From the NCBI GenBank assembly GCA_020638675.1, contig JACKID010000001.1, positions 2,480,001-2,544,000 of the forward strand: a DNA stretch of 64,000 nt, read 5' to 3'. The notes under the pieces are model-generated. The model ran no database searches. It was not told where the DNA came from and saw nothing but the letters and a program-made list of their open reading frames with translations. A program made the translations under genes and the position numbers. Of this stretch, positions 50,366-58,316 are shown piece by piece. The stretch's first letter is position 1. Each line of letters begins with the position of its first letter. Source of the stretch: Planctomycetota bacterium (GTDB taxonomy: Bacteria; Planctomycetota; UBA8742; UBA2392).

Positions 50366-51430
50366 ATGGGCGTATTTTCAAGAACTATGTTGATGCTGAC
50401 CCTGGCATGGCTTGTCGGCCTGCTGGTCACGTTCATCTTCATGAGCAACAGCAGTGAGCCGAGCTGGCGCAGCAAGTTCATCGCTGAAGCCAACATTCGC
50501 CGGGCCATTGCCTACCGCTACGTCGACATCAAGGGCGGCATCGTAGCCGAGCGCGGCCACGACAAGGGCGCGTCGAGCGACGACACCGGGCTCACGCCGG
50601 AAAGCATCGGCGCGGCCCCGTACGGTCTGCCCGATGAAAATGCCAGCGTCCCCGGCGGCAGCACGGACCCGCTGCCCGGCGCGAAGGTCAGCCCGGCGTC
50701 CAGTCTGCTCCAGATTGAGAAGAAGAAGGGCGACACGCAGAACGACAACTTCGGCGCCGCCAAGCAGCAGGCCATCTCCGACATCACCGAGCTGCGCCAG
50801 GCCATTGCCGACGCGCAGCGCGAGCGCCGCGTCCACACCCAGCGCCTCGACGAAGTGCGCGAGCAGGCCCGCATGTTCGCCGCCGAGATGCAGTCCTACC
50901 GCTACATCATCGCCAGCTTCCAGCAGAAGGTGTTCAACCTCGACTACGAAATCCAGCGCGCCATGATTGAGCGCGACGCCCTGAAGGCTGAGCTGGCACA
51001 GGTCGAGAACGACATCAGGCGCATCGACAGCCAGGAAATGACGATCGAGGACGAGTACTACAACACCGCCAAGCGCTACGAGGGCGTCATCCGCGTCCTT
51101 TCGATGTACGAGGTGGCGGACAACAACCTTCGTATTCTCGCCGACACGGCCGGCCGCGGCTGGCTGCGTGGCAAGGTGGTGGGCGTGGGCGATGACCCGA
51201 ACACGGGCGTCGTCAGCATCAGCATCGGCAGCAACGAGGGCGTGTTCGAAGGCCAGGCCTTCTCGATCTTCCGCGACGACGCGTACATCGGAAAGATGGT
51301 CGTTGAGAATGTCCGCGCGAACGTGGCCATCGGCCGCCTCGCCGAGGAATTCCGCGGCAAGCGCATCGTCCTGAACGGCGACAACGTCAAGACGGCAACG
51401 CCCTACGGCAACGGCGCAATGCGCCGCTAG
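50366..51430 (+). CDS. Membrane-anchored coiled-coil protein with MreC-like beta module, 2
   Basis: 354 residues. N-terminal helix (MLMLTLAWLVGLLVTFIFMS), a flexible Gly/Ser/Pro region (~60-110), a coiled coil (ELRQAIADAQRERRVHTQRL to RDALKAELAQVENDIRRIDS), then the beta module GVVSISIGSNEGVFEGQAFS, IFRDDAYIGKMVVENVRANV. It starts 35 nt after the first paralogue. RBS GCGAGGGTGTGAA. Confidence 0.55.
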   Translation: MGVFSRTMLMLTLAWLVGLLVTFIFMSNSSEPSWRSKFIAEANIRRAIAYRYVDIKGGIVAERGHDKGASSDDTGLTPESIGAAPYGLPDENASVPGGSTDPLPGAKVSPASSLLQIEKKKGDTQNDNFGAAKQQAISDITELRQAIADAQRERRVHTQRLDEVREQARMFAAEMQSYRYIIASFQQKVFNLDYEIQRAMIERDALKAELAQVENDIRRIDSQEMTIEDEYYNTAKRYEGVIRVLSMYEVADNNLRILADTAGRGWLRGKVVGVGDDPNTGVVSISIGSNEGVFEGQAFSIFRDDAYIGKMVVENVRANVAIGRLAEEFRGKRIVLNGDNVKTATPYGNGAMRR

Positions 51431-51484
51431 CAGCACGACAGAACTGGCAGCACGGAATGCGGCACAGTAAGTAAGGAAAGAACG

Positions 51485-52123
51485 ATGGCGAAAAAGCCTC
51501 TTCCACCGAAACGCGCAGCAGGCGGGGCCCCCAAGGCCGGCGGCGGCGCACCCAGCCCGGCCCAGTCCGAGGCGGTGGGCAAGTTCGACAAGTTCGCGGC
51601 CTTCGGGTTGGCGATCCCCAGCGCGGTCCTCGCGATCCTGACGATGGTGCTGGCGCTCGGCTACACCAACAAGGAATTCGACGTCGGCCTGTTCGGCTTC
51701 CCCAAGAAGTCGATCGCGGACTGGAACGGCGGCGGTGCCTCGATCCAGACGCTCGGCTCGGTCCAGATCACCGGCTTTGAGACGCACAACTACATCGGGC
51801 GCCTCAGTGAAGGCGAAGTGGACGTGGCGGTGATCAACGTCGGCTCGACCCAGGGCGTGAACCTTGGCGACGTCTTCACGCTTGCCAACGCAACCGACGG
51901 GGCCGTCCGCCTTGAGTTCGTCGTGTTCGACGTCGGTGACAGCATCAGCCGCGCGTACATCCTGCTCGGCCAGGACGTGTCCGAGGGCAAGGCCCGCGGC
52001 TACAGCCTGAGTGAGTCCAGCATCGTGAAGCTGTGCGGCGGCGCCAGCGGCATCGACGTCAAGCGCGAGTGGAAGGACCAGATCATCCGCCGCTACGCCG
52101 AAGCCCGCACCAACGCGCAGTAA
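51485..52123 (+). CDS. Membrane protein with MreC-like beta module, 3
   Basis: 212 residues. A basic, Pro/Gly-rich cytoplasmic N-terminus (~30 residues), one helix (GLAIPSAVLAILTMVLALGY), then the beta module VDVAVINVGSTQGVNLGDVF, TLANATDGAVRLEFVVFDVG. It lacks the coiled coil of the two preceding genes. Together the three probably build one envelope complex. A terminator follows. Confidence 0.5.
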   Translation: MAKKPLPPKRAAGGAPKAGGGAPSPAQSEAVGKFDKFAAFGLAIPSAVLAILTMVLALGYTNKEFDVGLFGFPKKSIADWNGGGASIQTLGSVQITGFETHNYIGRLSEGEVDVAVINVGSTQGVNLGDVFTLANATDGAVRLEFVVFDVGDSISRAYILLGQDVSEGKARGYSLSESSIVKLCGGASGIDVKREWKDQIIRRYAEARTNAQ

Positions 52124-52143
52124 GTTTCTCTCGCACGCAATCT

Positions 52144-52178
52144 CCCGCCGTCCGTCCAGGGCGGCGGGTTTGCTTTTT
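52144..52178 (+). terminator. Terminator of the three-gene envelope operon
   Basis: A 10-bp stem (CCCGCCGTCC with GGGCGGCGGG, one G-U pair) around GTCCA, followed by TTTGCTTTTT, 20 nt after the stop. Confidence 0.85.
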
Positions 52179-52384
52179 CAGGCCACGCCGCCGGACAAGC
52201 GGCTTTGGGGGTAGTGGTTGGCCAATGCAGCTTCACCCTATGCCCCAAGCCCTGGGCCCATGCCCCAACCCCCACTTATTTCGTGAGGATTTTGGCGTTC
52301 GGTTGACCACCCTTGCTCCGTAAAAGTGGGTATCACCGGGGCCCTCCGGGCTTCGCATGAACCCTGTACACGAAAGGATTTCGG
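52179..52384. other. Intergenic region with short direct repeats
   Basis: ATGCCCCAA occurs twice within 35 nt (about 52239-52270), a further word-like repeat. The AAAGGA RBS of the next gene is at 52373-52378. No promoter is clear. Confidence 0.4.
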
Positions 52385-53611
52385 ATGGGTGTGGCTACTT
52401 TGATGACGCGCCGCATGCGCATGCTGCTGATCGCGACGGCCCTCACCGGGCTGGCGATTGCGGCTGCTGCTGTGACCCCTTACGTCGGCGCCGAAGGCAA
52501 GTTCGAGACACTGAAGAACCTGCAGACCGAGAGAGTCTCTTTCTCCAAGGCAATCAGCCCGGCCGTGGTGGCCATCGCCGCCAGCAAGCCGGACATTGGC
52601 AACCCCGGGCAGACCGGGCTCGCAGGCGGCGGCGCGACCGCGGCCGCGGGCTTCGTGATCGACGGGGACTACGTCGTCACCTGCCTCGAGGCCGGCGAGC
52701 TGATGAACAGCAGCCCGCGCGCCACAGACATGTACCTGAACAAGGGTGACAAGGTCTGGATGATGGCGCACGACGGTACGGAGTTCAACGGCGAGGTCGT
52801 CGGTCGTGACCGCCGTAACCTCGTGCTTCTGGTCAAGATGGACGAAGGCCACCCGAAGCTGCCGTCGCTCAAGTTCGGCGACTCCGACAAGGTGGCGATG
52901 GGCGCAGCGGTGTGCGGCTTCGGCAACACGCTCGACAGCCTGATCATCGACCGCCAGATCTCGATGAGCTACGGCACCGCCTCGGGCTTCTACCGCTTTG
53001 AGCCGATCGACGTGATGACGCCCGACAACCCGGACTCCGGCGGCGACCCGTACAAGGGCAACGTGCTCGAAGTCGACGTGGCGATCCACGACGGCGACCA
53101 CGGCGGCCCGATCGTCAACATGGACGGCGAAGTCGTCGGCATGAGCTGCGCCCACTTCATGGCCGGCCGTCACCTCGGCTGCGCCGTGCCCAGCAACCAG
53201 ATTCGCGCGGTCATCGCCCAGTTGAAGAAGGGCGTCGCGCAGGATGAGCTGGCCCAGGGCTGGCTCGGCTTCAAGGCCCGCAAGCCGGCCGGCACCACCA
53301 AGGAAATCTTCATCTCGGAAGTCGAGGACGAAAGTCCCGCCTCCGCGGCCGGCATCACGGTCGGCTGGCAACTGGTGCGCATCGACAACTACCGCATCCC
53401 CGAGTGGAACCGCCTGAAGGAGATGCTCGGCATCGGCTACATCACCCGCAAGCGCAAGGTCGGCAACATGTTCAGCAGCCGCGAAGTGGACGTGCCGGTC
53501 AGCTACGGCGTGCCCGTGGGCACCCACATCCAGCTCACGCTGCGCAACCCGGAAGACGGCAAGGAAAAGACCGTCGACCTGATCGTGGGCGAAAAGGCCG
53601 AGGACTTCTAA
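52385..53611 (+). CDS. HtrA-like pseudoprotease with PDZ-like C-terminus, 1
   Basis: 408 residues. Signal/anchor segment (MLLIATALTGLAIAAAAV), trypsin-like domain (about 50-290), then a PDZ-like region. All three catalytic positions are changed: VVTCLEAGE where VTNHHV is expected (Glu102 for His), RRNLVLLVKMD (Asn145 for Asp) and DGDHGGPIVNMDGEVVG (His239 for Ser). The surrounding fold motifs are conserved, so the protein is kept but cannot be a serine protease. Possibly a regulator or substrate binder for the active paralogue 1.2 kb further downstream. Confidence 0.72.
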   Translation: MGVATLMTRRMRMLLIATALTGLAIAAAAVTPYVGAEGKFETLKNLQTERVSFSKAISPAVVAIAASKPDIGNPGQTGLAGGGATAAAGFVIDGDYVVTCLEAGELMNSSPRATDMYLNKGDKVWMMAHDGTEFNGEVVGRDRRNLVLLVKMDEGHPKLPSLKFGDSDKVAMGAAVCGFGNTLDSLIIDRQISMSYGTASGFYRFEPIDVMTPDNPDSGGDPYKGNVLEVDVAIHDGDHGGPIVNMDGEVVGMSCAHFMAGRHLGCAVPSNQIRAVIAQLKKGVAQDELAQGWLGFKARKPAGTTKEIFISEVEDESPASAAGITVGWQLVRIDNYRIPEWNRLKEMLGIGYITRKRKVGNMFSSREVDVPVSYGVPVGTHIQLTLRNPEDGKEKTVDLIVGEKAEDF

Positions 53612-53650
53612 GGAACCCAACGCGGCAGCCGCCGCGCAAAGGAAACGGAC

Positions 53651-54799
53651 ATGAAGAAGATTGCACTGGCACTCGCCCTCATCCTCGGACTCGGAGTCGC
53701 GATCAGCGCGGCCCAGGACGCAGGCAAGAAGGCGGAAAAGAGTGGCGAGAAGGAAACGGCCGCGACGACCTACGTCAAAGCGCCGTCGATGAAGTACCAC
53801 AAGGACCTCGAGCAGCATCGCATCGCGATGGCGAAGTTCGTGTCGCAGCACACCGTCTCGGTCGAGATCGATTACGACCGCGAAGACGTCGCCGGTACCC
53901 CCGGCATCCCGGGTATCCCGGGCATGGGCGGCCCGGACATGAGCGACCCGTTCTTCCGCTACGACATCGGTCCCTTCTCGGGCCTCGTGGTCGGGCCGAA
54001 CCACATCCTGATCTCGGACCGCTGCCTCGGCGACTTCGCTGAGGACGGCCCGAGCGACGCGGTGGAAGCCATCACCGTGACGCTGCCGAACGGCGAGCGC
54101 TGGCCCGCGCGCGTGGTTGGCCGCCACCAGCAGATCGACCTAGCACTGCTTGAGCTCGACTGCGTGATCAACGAGACCTGCCCGACGCTCACCGTCTTCA
54201 AGTTCCCCGCCAAGCGCGTCGAGCTGAAGCACGGCGAGGGCGTAATCGTTGTCGGGCGCGGCCAGAACCCGCTCGGCACGCTGGTCAATGACGGCATCGT
54301 GAGCGCCCTCGAGCGTGAAAACGGCAACGCGTTCCAGCTTGATGCCCGCATCGGCAACAGCACGCTGGGCGCCCCGGTCGTGAACCTTGTCGGCCAGCTG
54401 GTCGGCATGGTGACCATGCACAACCACGCGACCTTCGGCCAGGCAAGCGGCGTCAGCTACGCGGCCTACATCGACGAGGTGAAGGAAGCCTACGACGCAA
54501 TGAAGGACGGCAAGTTCATCCCGCGTCCGCCCGCCCCGTTCATGGGCGTCGGCGCGCAGAAGAAGTGGCCGGACAAGCCGGGCCTGGAAATCGGCAACGT
54601 GGTCCAGGGCAGCGGCGCGGAAAAGGCCGGTATTCGCACCGGCGACGTGATCCTGAAGGTCGACGGCAAGGACATGAACGAGCTGGAAGACCTGCTGAAG
54701 GTTATCAGCGAGCGCAAGGTCGGCGACACGCTCAAGGTGACGATCCTGCGCGGCGAGAAGGAATCGGAAGTGGAAGTCACTCTCGGGGCCAGGCCGTAG
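53651..54799 (+). CDS. HtrA-like pseudoprotease with PDZ domain, 2
   Basis: 382 residues. Signal peptide KKIALALALILGLGVAISAA. The His motif is changed to HILISDRCLGD, the Asp is kept (QIDLALLELD, D163), and GNSGGP is replaced by IGNSTLGAP, where an ungapped alignment puts Leu239 at the serine. A collagen-like patch GTPGIPGIPGMGGPDM (~83-97) is inserted early. The C-terminal PDZ domain is good (FMGVGAQKKWPDKPGLEIGN, GAEKAGIRTGDVILKVDG). Non-proteolytic by sequence. It is 39 nt after paralogue 1 and probably in one operon. Confidence 0.75.
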   Translation: MKKIALALALILGLGVAISAAQDAGKKAEKSGEKETAATTYVKAPSMKYHKDLEQHRIAMAKFVSQHTVSVEIDYDREDVAGTPGIPGIPGMGGPDMSDPFFRYDIGPFSGLVVGPNHILISDRCLGDFAEDGPSDAVEAITVTLPNGERWPARVVGRHQQIDLALLELDCVINETCPTLTVFKFPAKRVELKHGEGVIVVGRGQNPLGTLVNDGIVSALERENGNAFQLDARIGNSTLGAPVVNLVGQLVGMVTMHNHATFGQASGVSYAAYIDEVKEAYDAMKDGKFIPRPPAPFMGVGAQKKWPDKPGLEIGNVVQGSGAEKAGIRTGDVILKVDGKDMNELEDLLKVISERKVGDTLKVTILRGEKESEVEVTLGARP

Positions 54800-54866
54800 G
54801 CCAAGCCAGACCGGTGAAATGAAAACGTCCGGGCAGGCAACACGCGCCCGAAAACAGGAAACGAAC

Positions 54867-56228
54867 ATGAACAAGATCATTGCAGCGGTAGCGGTCAGCC
54901 TGATGCTCGGCGGTGCGGTCAGCCTCGCCGAGAACACGGCCCCGAAGCCGAATGACACAGTCGCCAAGCGCGACGCCGAAGTGATCGCGCTTACGGCGCA
55001 GGTCTACCCCGCCTTCGTGATGCTCGGCGGCGGCAGCGGCATCTGCATCAGCGAAGACGGCTACTTCCTTACCAACCACCACGTCTTCAACGAGGCCGCG
55101 GCCCCGGCGAAGGTGGCGGCCAAAATGGCCGGCAACAGCCGCAAGTTCACGGCCGACGCCGTCGGCGCGGACCCGCGCGGCGACATCGTGCTCGGCAAGC
55201 TGCGCCTCGAAGAGGGCGAAAAGGTGCCGTTTGTGCCGCTGGCCGACAGCGACAAGCTTGAGATCGGCGACCTGTGCCTCTCTATCGGCAACCCGTTCCT
55301 GCTGAACGGCAACGGTAGCGAGCCGACGGTCACCTTCGGCACGGTCACGGCCGTGCACCGCTTCCAGGGCGGCTACGCGGACAGCATCGAGATCGACACC
55401 GCTATCAACCCCGGCAACTCGGGCGGCCCCAGCTTCAACATCAACGGTGAGATGATCGGCATCAACGGGCGCAACATCGCAAGCCACGGCAAGCGCTACA
55501 ACACCGGCGCGGGGTTTGCGATCCCGGCCAACCAGATCAAGAACTTCCTCGACGCGCTCAAGGCTGAATCCGGCGGTGCGTACGTGGTGCGCCACGGGCT
55601 CATCGGCGGGCTTGACCTCGACCTCAGCAGCCAGGAAGGCGCTGTAGTCCGCGGCGTCGAAGCTAACAGCGACGCCAGCGACGCCGGCTTCGAGCCGAAG
55701 GACGTGATCACCGCCGTTGACGGCAAGACCGCCTTCAACGGCTACCGCTTCCTCGGCATCACGCAGACCAAGCCCCGTGGCTCAAGCTTTGTCTGCACCG
55801 TGAAGCGCGGCGACAAGGTCATGGAGCTGACTGCCACGAACAGCGTCCCGACCGAGAGCGGCCAGTTCGGCACCGTGCCGCGCCCCGATGACGAAGCACG
55901 CAAGGGCGGCGGCGGCATGCAGGCGATGTTCGGCGACCCGTTCAAGCTGCCCCCGATGAAGAGCAGCCTGGGCTTCAAGGGTGAGTACAACGACGACCGC
56001 AAGGTTGGCGGCTACAAGATCACGTCGATCAAGGCGGGCAGCCCGCTGCTGGACACCGGCATGGAAGAAGGCGACGTGCTGACCAAGGTCAACGGGCGCA
56101 CGATCTTCTACTTCGCCGATCTTCACGACATCCTGATCGCCACGCCGGAGGGCACGGAAGTGACCGTGACCTGGCTGCACAACGGCGAAGAGATGACCGC
56201 GACGGTCAAGACCGCCAAGGCCAAGTAG
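54867..56228 (+). CDS. HtrA/Deg-type serine protease with two PDZ domains
   Basis: 453 residues from ATG 54867. Signal peptide NKIIAAVAVSLMLGGAVSLA. The full triad is present: FLTNHHVF (His72), DPRGDIVLGKL (Asp106) and NPGNSGGPSFNING (Ser185). Two PDZ domains follow (VRGVEANSDASDAGFEPKDV and YKITSIKAGSPLLDTGMEEG). A periplasmic quality-control protease, and the only active member of the three-gene HtrA cluster. No lipobox. Confidence 0.9.
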   Translation: MNKIIAAVAVSLMLGGAVSLAENTAPKPNDTVAKRDAEVIALTAQVYPAFVMLGGGSGICISEDGYFLTNHHVFNEAAAPAKVAAKMAGNSRKFTADAVGADPRGDIVLGKLRLEEGEKVPFVPLADSDKLEIGDLCLSIGNPFLLNGNGSEPTVTFGTVTAVHRFQGGYADSIEIDTAINPGNSGGPSFNINGEMIGINGRNIASHGKRYNTGAGFAIPANQIKNFLDALKAESGGAYVVRHGLIGGLDLDLSSQEGAVVRGVEANSDASDAGFEPKDVITAVDGKTAFNGYRFLGITQTKPRGSSFVCTVKRGDKVMELTATNSVPTESGQFGTVPRPDDEARKGGGGMQAMFGDPFKLPPMKSSLGFKGEYNDDRKVGGYKITSIKAGSPLLDTGMEEGDVLTKVNGRTIFYFADLHDILIATPEGTEVTVTWLHNGEEMTATVKTAKAK

Positions 56229-56245
56229 CAAGCACGCAGGGGATT

Positions 56246-56275
56246 CACGGGCGCACGCAAACGCGTGCGCCTGTG
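56246..56275. terminator. Terminator between the HtrA and UbiD-family genes
   Basis: A 13-bp stem (CACGGGCGCACGC with GCGTGCGCCTGTG, one G-U pair) around AAAC, 18 nt after the HtrA stop, between convergent genes. Confidence 0.75.
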
Positions 56276-56312
56276 TTCATTTGAGCCGGTGGCGCGGACA
56301 TTCACCGGCGCA

Positions 56313-58262
56313 CTACTTGTCGGGCAAAAAATCCCGGGGCATCTCGATGCCCTTCTCCGCAAGCAAGGTCTTCACGCGCGCCAGCGTCTCGGGTGAGTGC
56401 AGCTGCATTTCCGGCCAGTCGCGCTTGAAGCCGTCGCGCGCGTCTTTCCTGGTTGCGTCAATCGCAATGTGATGCGGGTTGCGGATCAGGAGCTTACGCC
56501 CGTGCTCCTCAACCAATTCTTCGTCAAAGAGGATGTCGCGCTCCGGGTCGATATTCGCCAGCGCGGCCCAGCACAGGGCATTCAGGTCACCCTGCCGGAT
56601 CAGCCCCGCCGGCAGAATGACAATGAGCGGCAGCGGTGCGTCGCCGGCGCGCTGGAACAACTCATTGGCGATTTCGCGCGCCTGGTGGCCGCGTGTCTTT
56701 TCGATCTCCACAACAAACACGTTGTCGCCGGCCATCCAGCTTCGGGCCGCCGCGATCTCGAGCTTCGCGGGTGGGCGCTCGGGGGCCGGGAAACGGCCGG
56801 CGCGGCCTGATTCACGCGCGTCGGGACTGTTGCCCAGACCGCTGATGCCGCTGCCCTCGCCGATCGTGCCGGGCTCACCGGGCATGGGGCGCGTGGCGTC
56901 GATGCAGACCTTGCTGCCGAAGTGCAGCGCGCGTGTGGCGTGGTCGAGCGTCTCCGTCGGGCCCAGCACGAACTCGAAGCTGTTGCGCGCATCCAGCCGC
57001 GACAGCACGTAGCGCGCGACCGCGGCTTCGTCTGTGAGGTCCGGTCCGTCCTGGTCGACAACCACGATCACCTTGGTGAACGCCGCCTGACCCAGCCCCC
57101 AGACGGCGTGCGCGACCTTGCGCGCCTGGCCCGGGTAGCTCTTGCGGATCTTCACCAGCATCAGGTTGTGCGCGACGCCGACAAACGGCAGGCGGTAGTC
57201 GATGACCTCCGGGATGGTCTGCTTCATCAGCGGCAGAAACAGGCGCTCAATGGCGCGCGTCATCCAGGCGTCTTCCTGCGGCGGCGGGCCGACGACGGTG
57301 GCCATGTACGTCGGCTGGCGCCGGTGCGTGATCGCGCTGACGTGGAAGACCGGGTAGTCGTCGTCAAGACTGTAGAAGCCGGTGTGGTCGCCGAAGGGGC
57401 CCTCGCGCCGCAACTCGTCGATGTGGATCCAGCCCTCGATCACGTAGTCGCTGTTCGCGGGCACGTGCAGCGGCACGGTCTTGCACGGCACCATCTTCAC
57501 CGGCTTGCCCTGCAGGAAGCCCGCAATGATCATTTCATCCAACCCCGGCGGTAGCGGAATGACAGCGCTGAACGTGATGGCCGGCGCGCCGCCGATTGCA
57601 ATTGCCGCAGGCAGCTTTTTCTCGCCCTTGGCCAGCGCTTCTCGCATGTGCTCGGCCGCGGTGTGGTGCGTGTGCACGTGGAAGCCGGTGGTTCGCTTGT
57701 CGTACTGCTGGATGCGGTACATGCCGCAATTGCGCTTGCCGTCCCTGGGCGATTCGGTGAAGACCAGCGGCAGCGTCACGAACGGGCCGCCGTCTTCGGG
57801 CCAGGTCTTGAGAATCGGAATCTCGTTCAGGTCGATCGCGTCGCCGGTCTTCACGACCTCCTGGCAGGGGCCCTTTTTCACGTACTTCGGGAAGAAGCCC
57901 GAAAGTTCCTTGAGCGTGGGAAGCACTTCGAACTTTTCGATCAACGTCCGGCGCGGCGCCTGCAGTGTTTCCAGCAGCGATGACAGGCGTTTGTTCAGGC
58001 CTTCAAAACCCTCGACGCCGCAAACCATCGCGATCCGCTTCTCGCTTCCCAACGCGTTGATCAGCACTGGTGCGCGATGTTCGCGCCCGTCGATGCCCAC
58101 GGGGCGATGGAACAGCAACGCCTTTCCCCCACCGGGCAGCTTGCTGACGCGGTCCGCGGCGCAGGCGATGGTCTGGTCCACGGATGCCGGGTTGCGAAAC
58201 TCTAGCAGTTCACCGGCTTCGCGGAGTGCGGAAATGAATGACTCGAGGTCATCGAACGGCAT
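56313..58262 (-). CDS. UbiD-family decarboxylase, probably for menaquinone synthesis
   Basis: 649 residues, long for the ~500-residue family. Motifs of prenyl-FMN-dependent decarboxylases: CGMYRIQQYDKRTTGFHVHT, AIGGAPAITFSAVIPLPPG, EGPFGDHTGFYSLDDDYPVF and KVIVVVDQDGPDLTDEAAV. With mqnA and mqnC in the window, it is a candidate for the late decarboxylase of the futalosine route (MqnL type); UbiD members also act on aromatic acids. Partner UbiX is not in the window. Confidence 0.8.
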   Translation of the reverse strand: MPFDDLESFISALREAGELLEFRNPASVDQTIACAADRVSKLPGGGKALLFHRPVGIDGREHRAPVLINALGSEKRIAMVCGVEGFEGLNKRLSSLLETLQAPRRTLIEKFEVLPTLKELSGFFPKYVKKGPCQEVVKTGDAIDLNEIPILKTWPEDGGPFVTLPLVFTESPRDGKRNCGMYRIQQYDKRTTGFHVHTHHTAAEHMREALAKGEKKLPAAIAIGGAPAITFSAVIPLPPGLDEMIIAGFLQGKPVKMVPCKTVPLHVPANSDYVIEGWIHIDELRREGPFGDHTGFYSLDDDYPVFHVSAITHRRQPTYMATVVGPPPQEDAWMTRAIERLFLPLMKQTIPEVIDYRLPFVGVAHNLMLVKIRKSYPGQARKVAHAVWGLGQAAFTKVIVVVDQDGPDLTDEAAVARYVLSRLDARNSFEFVLGPTETLDHATRALHFGSKVCIDATRPMPGEPGTIGEGSGISGLGNSPDARESGRAGRFPAPERPPAKLEIAAARSWMAGDNVFVVEIEKTRGHQAREIANELFQRAGDAPLPLIVILPAGLIRQGDLNALCWAALANIDPERDILFDEELVEEHGRKLLIRNPHHIAIDATRKDARDGFKRDWPEMQLHSPETLARVKTLLAEKGIEMPRDFLPDK

Positions 58263-58316
58263 GCCGGGAATCTAGCTTGTGCCCGCTTGAGGGCAATCAC
58301 GCCCGGGCGACCTCGA

